From: Bacillus sp. RO3
Lineage (GTDB): Bacteria; Bacillota; Bacilli; Bacillales; Bacillaceae_B
DNA length: 64,000 nt
Assembly (NCBI RefSeq): GCF_012911895.1
Contig: NZ_JAAXCV010000010.1
Location: 1-64,000, forward strand
Reading direction: 5' to 3'
Positions 51,032 to 61,146 of this stretch are shown here, piece after piece (position 1 is the first letter of the stretch; the number at the start of each line of letters is the position of its first letter). The notes below the pieces were generated by a model. It was not told the origin of the DNA and ran no database searches. It saw only the letters and a list, made by a program, of their open reading frames with translations. A program made the position numbers and the translations under genes.

Positions 51032-52003
51032 ATGGTTACGATTAAGGATGTAGCGAAAGAGGCTCAGGTTTCGGTGGCTACCGTTTCCAGGGTTTTAAAT
51101 AATCAGGGGTATGTTCATGAAGATACGCGGGAGAAGGTCGAAGGGGCCATTGAACGCCTGCAGTATCGCCCTAATAATGTAGCGAGAAGCTTATTCAAGA
51201 AGAAATCGCGGATGATTGGATTCATTGTTCCGGACATTACAAACCCTTACTTCCCTCAGTTGGTCCGGGCAGTGGAGGATGTGACCAATAAAGCAGAATA
51301 TACGACTTTCCTCTGCAATAGCGATGAGGATATAAAAAAAGAACTGATGTACATGGAAAAAATGCAGGAGAATCATATTGATGGTGTGATCATCGTGTCG
51401 AACACACTGGAGCTTAAGCATATTGAGGGATTGAAGATCCCCATGGTGGCACTTGACCGCTTCTTTCATCAGAGCATTCCTTCTGTGACCATCGACAATT
51501 ACAATGAAGCCAGAAAAGCGGTGCGGCATCTCCTTGACAGAGGCTGTAAGCGGATCGCTCATATCCAGGGTCCGGAGTATATTGAAAATTCCAGGCTCAG
51601 ACAAAAGGCTTATGAAGATGAAATGAAGGAACAACGGTTACCGACGATCATGTGCAACGGGGAATATCATTTAAAGGATTCGGAAAGGGCGCTCATGGAA
51701 CTGCTCCAGTCATATCCTACCATCGACGGTGTCTTTGCAGGAAATGACGTGATGGCGGTAGGGGCTTTAAAAGCAGCCAGCCGGCTGAATCTGAAGGTTC
51801 CTGATGACTTGTCCATTATAGGTTTTGACGGAATTGAGTGGACAGAAACCGTTTCACCTGAAATCTCCACCATGGCACAGCCCATTTATGAAATGGGTAA
51901 AAAGGCGGCGACCATGTTGCTGGAGCTGATTGACGGCAAGAAGCTGGATGATGTTCATGTCGTGTTCAATACAGAGCTCATGGAACGTGAAACAACAAAG
52001 TAG
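51032..52003 (+). CDS. rbsR: LacI-family ribose operon repressor
   Basis: 323 residues from the ATG at 51032, which begins the helix-turn-helix [28 protein letters not shown] and has GGGAGTG upstream. Longer starts (a TTG at 51004 next to AGGAGG, or further up) would add residues not seen in the family and overlap the second operator. The effector domain shows IGFIVPDITNPYFPQLVRAVED and VFAGNDVMAVGALKAASRLNLKVPDDLSIIGFD. It represses the rbs operon until ribose or a ribose phosphate binds; the twin palindromes upstream are the likely targets. First gene of rbsRKDACB. Confidence 0.92.
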   Translation: MVTIKDVAKEAQVSVATVSRVLNNQGYVHEDTREKVEGAIERLQYRPNNVARSLFKKKSRMIGFIVPDITNPYFPQLVRAVEDVTNKAEYTTFLCNSDEDIKKELMYMEKMQENHIDGVIIVSNTLELKHIEGLKIPMVALDRFFHQSIPSVTIDNYNEARKAVRHLLDRGCKRIAHIQGPEYIENSRLRQKAYEDEMKEQRLPTIMCNGEYHLKDSERALMELLQSYPTIDGVFAGNDVMAVGALKAASRLNLKVPDDLSIIGFDGIEWTETVSPEISTMAQPIYEMGKKAATMLLELIDGKKLDDVHVVFNTELMERETTK

Positions 52004-52016
52004 GAGGGATACGCAT

Positions 52017-52886
52017 ATGATTACTGTTTTAGGCAGCATCAATATGGATTTGGTGACCGTGACAAAGAAGGATCCCTCCCTGGGAGAAACGGTGATGGGA
52101 GAACGATTTTCAACCGTCCCAGGAGGCAAGGGGGCGAATCAGGCGATTGCTGCAGCAAAACTTGGGGCAGATGTGCAGATGATCGGCCGGGTAGGGACGG
52201 ACCTTTTCGGAGAAGAATACATCCAGCACTTTCACAAACAGGGTATTTCTACCGCGAATGTGGAACCGGTTACAGATGAAAAAACCGGGATTGCAGCCAT
52301 TACGGTTTATGAAGGAGATAACAAGATCATTGTCGTACCAGGTGCGAATCATCACCTGACTCCTGACGTAGTGATGGCCCATAAAGACGATATTTTACAA
52401 AGTGACTGGCTGTTATTACAGCTGGAAATCCCCCTTGAAAGTGTTGGGAAGGCACTGGAAATCGCTCATGAAGGCGGAGTGAAGGTGATTCTGAATCCTG
52501 CTCCCTTTACAGGGATTCCTAAAGAATGGATCGGGATGACCACCTATATCACACCGAATGAATATGAGGCATCTGAGCTGATGAAGCTCTATGAAGGGGA
52601 CGAAGAAACTTCTGTCCTTTTACGGGAGAAGCTGGTCATGACGAAAGGACCTGAAGGAGTCGTCATTTTTGAAGGGGATCAAGAGGTGAACATACCGACA
52701 ATGAAAGTAGAAGCTGTCGATACGACAGGAGCAGGGGACACCTTTAACGGAGCTCTTGCCGTCGGACTGACAGAAGGGAAGACCCTGAAAGAAGCATGTG
52801 AATTTGCAGCAAAAGCAGCCGCTGTTTCCGTAACGAAATTTGGTGCCCAGGCTGGCATGCCGGAACGAAGGGAACTGGAAGGCTGA
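52017..52886 (+). CDS. rbsK: Ribokinase
   Basis: 289 residues. It phosphorylates ribose to ribose 5-phosphate with ATP. PfkB-family signatures: GSINMDLVTVTKKDPSLGETV, the GGKGANQAIAAAKLGA box, and the C-terminal DTTGAGDTFNGALAVGL with catalytic Asp. The ATG at 52017 follows TAGGAGGG; upstream in-frame ATGs would overlap rbsR. Bases 52192-52204 (TAGGGACGGACCT) reproduce the local repeat word in frame, encoding GTDL, a conserved ribokinase stretch. Confidence 0.96.
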   Translation: MITVLGSINMDLVTVTKKDPSLGETVMGERFSTVPGGKGANQAIAAAKLGADVQMIGRVGTDLFGEEYIQHFHKQGISTANVEPVTDEKTGIAAITVYEGDNKIIVVPGANHHLTPDVVMAHKDDILQSDWLLLQLEIPLESVGKALEIAHEGGVKVILNPAPFTGIPKEWIGMTTYITPNEYEASELMKLYEGDEETSVLLREKLVMTKGPEGVVIFEGDQEVNIPTMKVEAVDTTGAGDTFNGALAVGLTEGKTLKEACEFAAKAAAVSVTKFGAQAGMPERRELEG

Positions 52887-52913
52887 CTGTAATCGATAAC
52901 GAGGTGAGAGGAA

Positions 52914-53303
52914 ATGAAAAAGAACGGCATTTTAAATAGCGAGATTTCAAAAATCCTGAGTGACCTTGGACATACGGATTTTATCGTCATTGCTGATTGC
53001 GGACTGCCGATCCCTGATCATATCAGGAAGATCGACCTTGCCCTCAAACAGGGAGTGCCTTCCTTCATGGACGTTCTCCATGAAGTGGAACAGGATATGG
53101 AGATTGAAAGAGTGACGCTTGCTTCGGAAATAAAAGACTTCAACGGAGTGTTGGAGGATGAGGTGAGGCAAAAGCATGCTGCCGTTGAATACGTGTCCCA
53201 TGAGGAGTTCAAGAGTCTGACTAAAGGGGCTAAAGCCATCATCCGCACCGGGGAGGCCACTCCTTATGCGAACATCATTCTACATTCGGGAGTGATTTTC
53301 TAA
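52914..53303 (+). CDS. rbsD: D-ribose pyranase
   Basis: 129 residues. It converts beta-ribopyranose to the furanose form used by ribokinase. Conserved: [32 protein letters not shown] with catalytic His, and [18 protein letters not shown] at the C-terminus. The ATG at 52914 follows GGTGAGAGG. Its last stop base overlaps the rbsA start codon. Confidence 0.96.
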   Translation: MKKNGILNSEISKILSDLGHTDFIVIADCGLPIPDHIRKIDLALKQGVPSFMDVLHEVEQDMEIERVTLASEIKDFNGVLEDEVRQKHAAVEYVSHEEFKSLTKGAKAIIRTGEATPYANIILHSGVIF

Positions 53304-54805
53304 TGACGGGGAACCCAATTGTTGAAATGAAAAATATTCATAAATCCTTTTTCAATGTGGAAGTGTTAAAAGGGGTTGATTTTGACCTTGCAAAGGGTGA
53401 GATCCATGCCCTGATGGGGGAAAACGGCGCAGGGAAATCGACGATGATGAAGATCCTTACAGGCATACATAAGAGCAATGAAGGCGAGATCTATTACAAA
53501 GGGAAACCAGTGGAATATCAATCTCCCAAACAAGCAGAAAAAGACGGGATTGCCGTCATCCATCAGGAACTGAACATCATCCCCTATCTGACGGTCGCTG
53601 AGAATATGTTTTTGGGAAAAGAGCTGAAGCGGAGCCCGTTTGGCATTCTAAAAACAAAGGAAATGAAAGAAAAAACCCGTGACTATTTAAATAGGCTTGG
53701 CATTCATCTCGATCCTGCCAGGCTTGCAGGAGACCTTTCTGTCGGGCAGCAGCAGATGATCGAGATTGCAAGGGCGATTGCAGCGGATACAGAAGTACTG
53801 ATTATGGATGAACCGACCGCCGCCCTGACTGACAGGGAAATCGAGGCACTGTTTACAGTGATGGATGGTCTTCGTAAAGAAGGGGTTTCCATCATCTATA
53901 TTTCCCACCGGATGGAGGAAATCTTTAAGATGTGTGACCGGATCACGGTTTTGAGGGATGGTCAATCCATCGGGACGAAGGTGACGAGAGAGACGAGCTT
54001 CGAGGAAATCGTGAAGATGATGGTGGGGCGTGAATTAGGGGAACGTTTCCCTGAGAGGACGTCTGTCATTGGAGATGATCGGTTCAAAGTGGAATCCCTG
54101 AGTCACGACGGTGTGTTTAAGGATGTATCCTTTACGGTCAGGAAAGGGGAGATCCTTGGTGTGGCCGGCTTGATGGGAGCGGGAAGAACGGAAATCATGG
54201 AAACCATTTTCGGAGTGAGAAAGAAAACAGGGGGACGCTTGATCCTCGATGGGGAGGAGCTTCATATTCGAAAACCCCATCAAGCCATCGATGCCGGCAT
54301 TGGATTCATCACCGAGGATCGAAAGGATGAAGGCCTCGTCCTTCACCTTACCGTCCGGGAAAATCTTGCCCTCACCAATCTAAAAACGCTGTCAAAATCA
54401 GGGGTGGTTCAAGAGAAGAAGGAGAAGGAGTGGACAGAGGAGATGATCCGGAAGCTTCGGATCAAGACTTCAGGTCCTGAGCAGGAGGTCAAGTCCTTGA
54501 GCGGAGGGAATCAGCAAAAGGTTGTGTTTGGAAAATGGCTCGGCACACAACCGAAGCTCCTCATTTTAGACGAACCGACAAGAGGCGTGGACGTTGGGGC
54601 GAAAAAAGAGATCTACTCCATCATGAATGAACTGACGGAAAAAGGCTTTTCCATCATTATGGTGTCTTCTGAATTACCTGAAGTCCTGGGAATGTCAGAT
54701 CGCATCATGGTCATACACGAAGGTAAGGTGACAGCGATCCTGGATAAAGGAGAAGCCGACCAGGAAAAAATCATGGAAGCAGCAACAGGGGGTGCAAGAC
54801 AATGA
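53303..54805 (+). CDS. rbsA: Ribose ABC transporter ATP-binding protein
   Basis: 500 residues, two fused nucleotide-binding domains. The first has Walker [10 protein letters not shown], signature [14 protein letters not shown] and Walker [12 protein letters not shown]. The second has the degenerate Walker [10 protein letters not shown], signature [15 protein letters not shown] and [14 protein letters not shown]. This matches the sugar CUT2 class. It drives ribose import with RbsC and RbsB and overlaps both neighbours (1 nt with rbsD, 4 nt with rbsC). Confidence 0.96.
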   Translation: MTGNPIVEMKNIHKSFFNVEVLKGVDFDLAKGEIHALMGENGAGKSTMMKILTGIHKSNEGEIYYKGKPVEYQSPKQAEKDGIAVIHQELNIIPYLTVAENMFLGKELKRSPFGILKTKEMKEKTRDYLNRLGIHLDPARLAGDLSVGQQQMIEIARAIAADTEVLIMDEPTAALTDREIEALFTVMDGLRKEGVSIIYISHRMEEIFKMCDRITVLRDGQSIGTKVTRETSFEEIVKMMVGRELGERFPERTSVIGDDRFKVESLSHDGVFKDVSFTVRKGEILGVAGLMGAGRTEIMETIFGVRKKTGGRLILDGEELHIRKPHQAIDAGIGFITEDRKDEGLVLHLTVRENLALTNLKTLSKSGVVQEKKEKEWTEEMIRKLRIKTSGPEQEVKSLSGGNQQKVVFGKWLGTQPKLLILDEPTRGVDVGAKKEIYSIMNELTEKGFSIIMVSSELPEVLGMSDRIMVIHEGKVTAILDKGEADQEKIMEAATGGARQ

Positions 54806-55746
54806 ATAAAGTAAGCAAAAGTTTAGGTTCTCTGCAGAAGTTAGGGCCCGTGTTAGGCCTCATTGTGATTACGATTATATTAACGATTATGAGCCCGAAC
54901 TTCTTCACTGTAGACAATATGTTCAATGTATTACGACAGGTGTCCGTCAATGCCTTGATTGCATTTGGTATGACGTTCATCATCCTGACGGGTGGAATCG
55001 ATTTATCGGTTGGATCCATCCTGGCCCTTGCATCGGCCATCACGGCAGGATTGCTTGCGAGCGGAATGGACCCGATCCTTGCCGTCATGATCGGATTGCT
55101 TTCCGGGGCATTGATGGGGCTTGTGAACGGTCTGATCATCACAAAAGGAAAGGTTGCTCCATTTATTGCAACCTTGGCGACCATGACGATTTTTAGGGGA
55201 CTTACCCTCGTCTATACAGATGGCCGTCCCATTACAGGGTTGTCCGAGTCGGTGAGCTTTCAGATGCTCGGAAAAGGATACTTCTTCGGAATCCCTTTCC
55301 CGGTCGTGACTATGCTCGCTGCCTACTTCATTCTATTCTTTATTCTAAGAAAAACGACGTTTGGACGCGGTGTATATGCCATCGGCGGGAATGAGGAGGC
55401 TTCCCTGTTATCGGGTCTGAAGGTAGATCGTTTAAAGATGGGTGTATACTCCCTCACCGGTTTATTATCAGCTCTTGCAGGGATCATTTTAACTTCACGC
55501 CTGAATTCGGCTCAGCCGACAGCAGGTGCCAGTTATGAATTGGATGCGATTGCGGCGGTTGTACTGGGGGGAACCAGTTTATCAGGGGGAAGAGGCTGGA
55601 TCTTCGGTACGCTGATCGGAGCATTAATCATCGGTTTCTTGAATAATGGGCTGAATCTATTAAATGTTTCTTCCTTCTATCAGCAAGTGGTAAAAGGCGG
55701 CGTCATCCTTCTAGCCGTACTATTGGATAGAAAGAAAGCTGCTTAA
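54802..55746 (+). CDS. rbsC: Ribose ABC transporter permease
   Basis: 314 residues, eight to ten transmembrane segments. CUT2 signatures: [61 protein letters not shown] and [23 protein letters not shown]. The ATG overlaps the rbsA stop (ATGA). Homodimeric channel of the ribose importer. Confidence 0.95.
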   Translation: MNKVSKSLGSLQKLGPVLGLIVITIILTIMSPNFFTVDNMFNVLRQVSVNALIAFGMTFIILTGGIDLSVGSILALASAITAGLLASGMDPILAVMIGLLSGALMGLVNGLIITKGKVAPFIATLATMTIFRGLTLVYTDGRPITGLSESVSFQMLGKGYFFGIPFPVVTMLAAYFILFFILRKTTFGRGVYAIGGNEEASLLSGLKVDRLKMGVYSLTGLLSALAGIILTSRLNSAQPTAGASYELDAIAAVVLGGTSLSGGRGWIFGTLIGALIIGFLNNGLNLLNVSSFYQQVVKGGVILLAVLLDRKKAA

Positions 55747-55780
55747 TAATAAATCTATTGAAAACAAGGGGTGTAGGTAG

Positions 55781-56713
55781 ATGAAACGTATTTGGAAAAG
55801 TTGTATTGTGCTAGTGGTGATTTTATTGGTGAGTGCGTGTTCTTTAGAGCAGGGTGGAAGCGAGAAATCATCAGGTGATAACGGCAGTAAGGAAGGAACG
55901 AAGAAAATCGGATTGTCCATTTCCACGTTGAATAATCCCTTCTTTGTGACACTGCGTGACGGGGCGGAAGCAAAAGCAAAGGAACTTGGATTGGAGATTA
56001 CGACCGTCGATGCTCAGAATGATCCTTCGAAACAATTGAGTGACATCGAAGACATGATTCAGCAAAATGTCGATATTTTGTTGGTGAATCCGGCAGATTC
56101 TGCGGCCATCGCTTCAGCGATCCAGTCGGCAAATGATGCAGGAATTCCGGTCATCACCGTAGACCGGAGTGCCGAAGGAGGAGAAGTCGTTTCTCACATT
56201 GCTTCTGATAACACAGCAGGCGGGAAAATGGCCGGTGAGTTTATCGTTGAAAAGCTTGGGGATGCAGGCAAGGTAGTAGAATTGGAAGGAATTCCGGGAT
56301 CTTCAGCAGCCCGTGAACGGGGGAAAGGTTTCAACGAAGCAATGGACGCAGCTGACGGGTTCGAAGTGGCAGCCAAGCAGGCAGCGAACTTTGACCGTGC
56401 CGAGGGTCTATCGGTAATGGAGAACATCATTCAAAGCTCCAGCGATTTCAGTGCAGTATTCGCCCATAACGACGAAATGGCACTTGGCGCCCTTCAAGCT
56501 CTTGAGGCAGCGGGCATGAACGATGTGCTGGTAGTTGGATTTGATGCAACGGAAGATGCGGTGGCATCAGTCAAAGCAGGTAAAATGGCCGCAACCGTCG
56601 CCCAAAAACCGGAACTAATGGGCCAACAGGCTGCAGAAGCAGCCGCCAGCGTACTCGATGGTGAAGAAATCGAAAAATCCATCGCAGTCGACCTTGAACT
56701 GGTAACAGAGTAA
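55781..56713 (+). CDS. rbsB: Ribose-binding lipoprotein
   Basis: 310 residues with lipobox LLVSACSLE. The family-1 sugar-binding fold follows: IGLSISTLNNPFFVTLRDGAEAKAKELG, VDILLVNPADSAAIASAI, EGIPGSSAARERGKGFNEAM and AVFAHNDEMALGALQAL. It delivers ribose to RbsAC. The ATG at 55781 follows AAGGGGTGT. Last gene of the operon; a composite repeat with a terminator-like hairpin follows. Confidence 0.95.
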   Translation: MKRIWKSCIVLVVILLVSACSLEQGGSEKSSGDNGSKEGTKKIGLSISTLNNPFFVTLRDGAEAKAKELGLEITTVDAQNDPSKQLSDIEDMIQQNVDILLVNPADSAAIASAIQSANDAGIPVITVDRSAEGGEVVSHIASDNTAGGKMAGEFIVEKLGDAGKVVELEGIPGSSAARERGKGFNEAMDAADGFEVAAKQAANFDRAEGLSVMENIIQSSSDFSAVFAHNDEMALGALQALEAAGMNDVLVVGFDATEDAVASVKAGKMAATVAQKPELMGQQAAEAAASVLDGEEIEKSIAVDLELVTE

Positions 56714-56718
56714 TCATA

Positions 56719-56802
56719 GAGGGACGGACCTCTAAAATGGAAAATGAGAAATGAAATGTGAAAGGGACGGACTTCCGCAAAAAGCGGAGGTCCGTCCCTT
56801 TT
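56719..56802. repeat. Composite GGGACGGACCT element, third copy
   Basis: AGAGGGACGGACCTCT (56718-56733), a 28-nt spacer, then AAAGGGACGGACTTCC-GC-AAAAA-GC-GGAGGTCCGTCCCTTTT (56761-56802). The last hairpin with its T run probably terminates rbs. Spacer and order match the copies at 49471 and 50793, while the hairpin tip differs with pairing kept. Confidence 0.85.
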
Positions 56803-56880
56803 GTTACCAGAAAAATAATGAGCACAGTTTAAGAACGTTTGATAGAGACAAGGTCATCGTTCAGATTATCCAATTATATA

Positions 56881-56894
56881 TGTAAGCGTTAACA
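56881..56894 (+). promoter_or_regulatory. Consensus cre site
   Basis: TGTAAGCGTTAACA fits the cre consensus fully. It lies 110 bp before the nuclease gene start, upstream of a TATACT box at 56945-56950. CcpA probably links the nuclease gene to carbon status. Confidence 0.75.
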
Positions 56895-57003
56895 AATTTC
56901 CGAAAATTTACCCTGTTTTTACACTTTTATGACAATTCCTGTTGTATACTGGTAGATGGTGACGAATCTACCACTTTATTAATCTACGAACAGGGGGAAG
57001 AAA

Positions 57004-60000
57004 ATGAACAGGAAAACAATGAAGCGTCAATTGTTAAGTGTGACAGTTGCCTCCAGCATGGTTTTAAGCTTGTTTGCTCCGCCTTTATCCCAGCAGGTAT
57101 CTGCTGCAGATGAGGCATTTCAGGACTTGATCATTTCTGAATATATCGAAGGATCCAGTTTCAATAAAGCCATTGAACTTTATAACGGAACGGGAGCGGC
57201 GATTGATTTATCGAATTACACCGTTGAATTACATACGAACGGTATAGAAGTTGCTGATCAGTCCTTCTCTCTCTCAGGCATGCTTAATGGGGGAGACGTT
57301 TTAGTGCTTGCTCATCCAAGTGCAGACCCTGCCATACTTGGTCAGGCTGACATACAAGACAGCACGGTCATCAATTTCAACGGCAATGATCCCATTACGT
57401 TAAAGAAGAATGGAACCATCATCGATTCCATCGGTCAAACGGGTTCAACTGCCAATTTTGCAAAGGATGTAACGATCGTCCGTAAAGATACGGTTATGAA
57501 GGGCGATACAGATGTTTCGGATGCATTCGATCCTTCTGCAGAGTGGAATACCCTGCCGATCAATACGTTTGATCATCTTGGTTCTCACTTGTCTGACGCC
57601 CCTACTCCAGCACCGGCACCAGTGGAATTATCCACCATCGCCGAAGCACGCAAGGCTGACAAGGGAACAATCGTAAAGGTACAAGGTATCGCGACGGCAG
57701 CCTTTGAAGCTGGAGGAAAGACCAATCTGTTCATCCAGGACGGAACAGCCGGAGTCATCATCCGCGGCAGCGGACTTACGGCCGAGCCTGGTGACGAGGT
57801 GATCGCCGAAGGTACACTTGGCGACTTCTATGGAATGCAGCAAATCGAAGCCTCAGCTTCAAAGGTTGAAATCACAACAGAAGACAAGGGAATTCCTTCA
57901 CCGGCCTCTCTTACTTCTACAGACCTGTCAGCTGAAAACGGTGAACAACATGAAGGAATGCTTGTTGAATTTGCCAATGTGACAGTGGACTCGAAAGACA
58001 GCAACGGAAACTTCACGGCAACGGACAGCTCAGGCTCATTCGTCATCAAGCCGGGTAACGGTGAGTGGCTTGAAGTTGGAAAAACGTACGAGCTCCTCCG
58101 TGGCGTCGTCGACTATAACTTTAATGAATATAAGCTGGTTCCGCGTCATTCAGCAGATGTCATTGAAACAGCATTTTCCGTCACAGCCGACCCTGCTTCA
58201 GGATCTGTTGTGGAAGGAACGAAGGTCACCCTTCAAACCGCAACGGAAGGCGGAGCGATCCATTTCACCATGGATGGAAGTGCTCCAACAGCTTCCAGTA
58301 CGGAATACACGTCTCCCATGGAGCTGACTGCTGATACTACGATCAAGGCAGTCGTTGTAGAAGGAGACAGAACAAGTGATGTATCCACGTTCACTTACAA
58401 GGTTCTTCCATCTCTTGATGGTGTAAGCGTCCATGATATCCAGGGAGATTCCCATTCCTCTCCTTACGAAAACATGACGGTCACCAATGTGGAAGGAATC
58501 GTGACGGCAAAGGCTGGTTCAAATGCCTTCTATATGCAGGAAGAAACGCCTGATGACAACGTGGCGACATCTGAAGGGATTTATGTCTATGCAAAAGGCA
58601 ATTCGGTAAAAGTTGGAGACAAAATCAACGTTTCCGGTCAAGTGAAAGAGTGGAAGGAACAAGGGTTTTCTGATGCCAAGGACCTCCTCACCACTCAAAT
58701 CACCGCATCTTCTGTAACGGTAAAATCGTCAGGTAATACAGTACCTGCAGCCATCGTAATGGGAGAGGACCGCGTACCTCCGACTGAAATCATTGAAGAA
58801 GATGAAATGAAAACATTCGACCCTGAAACAGACGGTCTGGATTTCTATGAAAGTCTTGAAGGGATGCTGATTGAGATCCCGGATGCTGTGATTACAGGTC
58901 CAGTGAAATATGATGAACTGCCGGTTGTGGCGAATACGAGCGAAGATCAGCTCCGCACAAGTGCCGGGGGCGTATTGATTTCCCCTGAGGATTACAATCC
59001 TGAGCGCATGCTCGTAGACGTTGATGGTATCAGTATCAATGCGAAAACGGGTGATAGGCTTGACGGCTCCGTCATCGGTAACGTCAGCTATGACTACAGC
59101 AACTTTAAAATCCGTCCTGCGGGAACGTTCCCTGCGGTAGTGGATGGAGGGACCGACCAAGAAATCACCTCCATTACTCCAGTTGAAGGAGATTTAACGA
59201 TTGCTTCCTACAACATTGAGAACTTCCATGCCGGAATAAAGGAAAGTAAGGTGGAGAAGATTGCCGACTCCATCGTGTCAAATATGAAGACACCTGATAT
59301 CATCGGCCTGGTCGAAGTTCAGGATAATAACGGACCTACTGATGATGGAACAACGGATGCCAGTGAATCATATGAAGCGATCATCAATGCGATTGAAGCG
59401 GCAGGCGGACCGACCTATGCATTCACGGATATTGCGCCAGAGGATAAAACAGACGGCGGACAACCAGGCGGGAACATCCGTGTCGGCTTCATCTACAATC
59501 CTGAGCGTGTCGAACTGACGGATAAAGAAGCGGGAGATGCGGTCACTTCTGTTGGTGTGAACGAGGATGGCCTTACTCATAATCCTGGGCGAATCGATCC
59601 GACCAACGAAGCATTTGAAGACTCACGTAAAGCACTTGCTGCTGAATTCATGTTCAACGGTGAAAAAGTCATCGTTGTAGCGAACCACTTTAACTCTAAA
59701 GGCGGGGACGGGGCACTATTCGGCGCTGAACACCCCGTTGTCCTTGGAAGTGAAGTGCAACGTTTGAAACAGGCGAAAGTACTGAATCAATTCGTGAATG
59801 AGGTTAACGAAAAAGTGGAAGATGCAAACGTTGTGGTCCTCGGTGACTTAAACGACTTCGAATTCTCTGCTCCCATCGATACACTGGAAGGGGACGTTTT
59901 AACCAATATGATGGAAAAGCTCCCTGCAGAGGAACGTTACACGTATATTTATCAAGGAAACTCCCAAGTACTGGATCATATCCTGGTTACGAATAATCTA

Positions 60001-60975
60001 GCCCATCGTACCATGATTGACTCTATCAACATCAACGCTGATTTCAGTGAAGAGGATGGACGGGCAAGTGATCACGATCCTGTTCTTGCAAAGATTCAGT
60101 TTGACAATAAGGTAGAGCGCATTTCTGGTGACGATCGCTATCAAACGGCCATAGAAATCTCTGAAAAAGGCTGGGAATCTGCAGACACGGTGGTCATCGC
60201 CAGAGGGGATCAGTTCCCTGATGCCCTTGCAGGAGCTCCCCTTGCCTACAAACACGATGCTCCGATCTTACTGACCGAGCAAGGCTATTTGAACGATGAG
60301 GTACAGGAAGAAATCAAGCGGTTGGGTGCAAAGAAAGCGATCATCCTTGGCGGTGAAGGTGCCGTATCGAAGTATGTTCAATACCAGCTGAAAGGACTAG
60401 GCCTGAAAACAGATCGAATCTCTGGTGATGATCGATTTGAAACAGCTGCGAATATTGCCGCTAAATTAGACGGCAACCCTGAAAAGGCGATCGTGGCAAA
60501 TGCCTATCAATTCGCCGATGCCCTTTCTGTTGCATCATATGCAGCGCAGAATGGATATCCGATTGTTCTGTCTGCTCAAGATACATTGTCAGATGCTTCA
60601 GAGAAGGTACTAAACGAAATTGACGAAAAGATTGTCGTTGGCGGGGAAAATGCCATCAGCAGCAAGATTTTCGAAAGCTTTGAAGAAGCGACACGCTATA
60701 GTGGGTCGGACCGTTACGAAACGTCAGCTGAAATCGCCAAACACTTAACTCCGAAAACCAACTTTGCCATCGCGGCAACGGGAGCTAATTTCGCCGATGC
60801 ACTGGCAGGTTCGGTCCTTGCAGCGAAAGAAGGAGCTGAAATCTTACTTGTGAAGAAAGATGAGGTTCCTGAAGAGATCATGGAAGCCATTGAAATGGAT
60901 GATATTCGCAATTTCCACGTAGTTGGCGGGAAGAACGCAGTAAGTGAAGACGTATTGAACCACTTGAAAAAATAA
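57004..60975 (+). CDS. Secreted multidomain nuclease with CWB2 anchor
   Basis: 1323 residues. Signal peptide to about residue 33 (QQVSAADE); lamin-tail domain (about 38-150: LIISEYIEGSSFNKAIELYNGTG); OB-fold-like YhcR-type region (about 205-390); a chitobiase-C-terminal-like Ig domain (about 395-465); a second OB-like region (about 470-700); an endonuclease/exonuclease/phosphatase domain (about 728-1035) with ASYNIENF, GLVEVQDN, ANHFNSKGGD, VVLGDLNDF, LDHILVTNN and the catalytic SDHDPV; and three CWB2 repeats from about 1039. All metal-binding motifs of the EEP fold are intact. It should degrade extracellular DNA or RNA at the cell wall, like YhcR of B. subtilis but anchored by CWB2 rather than by sortase. 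The ATG follows CAGGGGGAAG. Confidence 0.92.
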   Translation: MNRKTMKRQLLSVTVASSMVLSLFAPPLSQQVSAADEAFQDLIISEYIEGSSFNKAIELYNGTGAAIDLSNYTVELHTNGIEVADQSFSLSGMLNGGDVLVLAHPSADPAILGQADIQDSTVINFNGNDPITLKKNGTIIDSIGQTGSTANFAKDVTIVRKDTVMKGDTDVSDAFDPSAEWNTLPINTFDHLGSHLSDAPTPAPAPVELSTIAEARKADKGTIVKVQGIATAAFEAGGKTNLFIQDGTAGVIIRGSGLTAEPGDEVIAEGTLGDFYGMQQIEASASKVEITTEDKGIPSPASLTSTDLSAENGEQHEGMLVEFANVTVDSKDSNGNFTATDSSGSFVIKPGNGEWLEVGKTYELLRGVVDYNFNEYKLVPRHSADVIETAFSVTADPASGSVVEGTKVTLQTATEGGAIHFTMDGSAPTASSTEYTSPMELTADTTIKAVVVEGDRTSDVSTFTYKVLPSLDGVSVHDIQGDSHSSPYENMTVTNVEGIVTAKAGSNAFYMQEETPDDNVATSEGIYVYAKGNSVKVGDKINVSGQVKEWKEQGFSDAKDLLTTQITASSVTVKSSGNTVPAAIVMGEDRVPPTEIIEEDEMKTFDPETDGLDFYESLEGMLIEIPDAVITGPVKYDELPVVANTSEDQLRTSAGGVLISPEDYNPERMLVDVDGISINAKTGDRLDGSVIGNVSYDYSNFKIRPAGTFPAVVDGGTDQEITSITPVEGDLTIASYNIENFHAGIKESKVEKIADSIVSNMKTPDIIGLVEVQDNNGPTDDGTTDASESYEAIINAIEAAGGPTYAFTDIAPEDKTDGGQPGGNIRVGFIYNPERVELTDKEAGDAVTSVGVNEDGLTHNPGRIDPTNEAFEDSRKALAAEFMFNGEKVIVVANHFNSKGGDGALFGAEHPVVLGSEVQRLKQAKVLNQFVNEVNEKVEDANVVVLGDLNDFEFSAPIDTLEGDVLTNMMEKLPAEERYTYIYQGNSQVLDHILVTNNLAHRTMIDSININADFSEEDGRASDHDPVLAKIQFDNKVERISGDDRYQTAIEISEKGWESADTVVIARGDQFPDALAGAPLAYKHDAPILLTEQGYLNDEVQEEIKRLGAKKAIILGGEGAVSKYVQYQLKGLGLKTDRISGDDRFETAANIAAKLDGNPEKAIVANAYQFADALSVASYAAQNGYPIVLSAQDTLSDASEKVLNEIDEKIVVGGENAISSKIFESFEEATRYSGSDRYETSAEIAKHLTPKTNFAIAATGANFADALAGSVLAAKEGAEILLVKKDEVPEEIMEAIEMDDIRNFHVVGGKNAVSEDVLNHLKK

Positions 60976-60980
60976 TCGAG

Positions 60981-61016
60981 GAAGAAGGAAGGGACAATGA
61001 CTTGTCCCTCTTCTCC
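60981..61016 (+). terminator. Rho-independent terminator
   Basis: GAAGAAGGAAGGGACAA, loop TGAC, TTGTCCCTCTTCTC. The long stem lacks a pure T run but lies directly after the nuclease stop codon. It is not a member of the GGGACGGACCT family. Confidence 0.65.
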
Positions 61017-61146
61017 CCGAAATGAACGACATTTCTGCAAAATTTTTGAAAAATTCGTCACATAGCACTACTAAACTACTATATAATGGGTATTGTCGGC
61101 GGATTTACGACAAATACTTACATATGAAAAGGAAGGGATCAACCAA

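Noticed and set aside
51930-52016. Longer start for ribokinase inside rbsR
   Set aside because: The ATG at 52017 has TAGGAGGG and matches the family N-terminus. The extension would overlap rbsR by 74 bases.
60981-61016. GGGACAA...TTGTCCC hairpin as another member of the GGGACGGACCT family
   Set aside because: Only GGGAC is shared. The remainder differs, and it is better read as an ordinary terminator.
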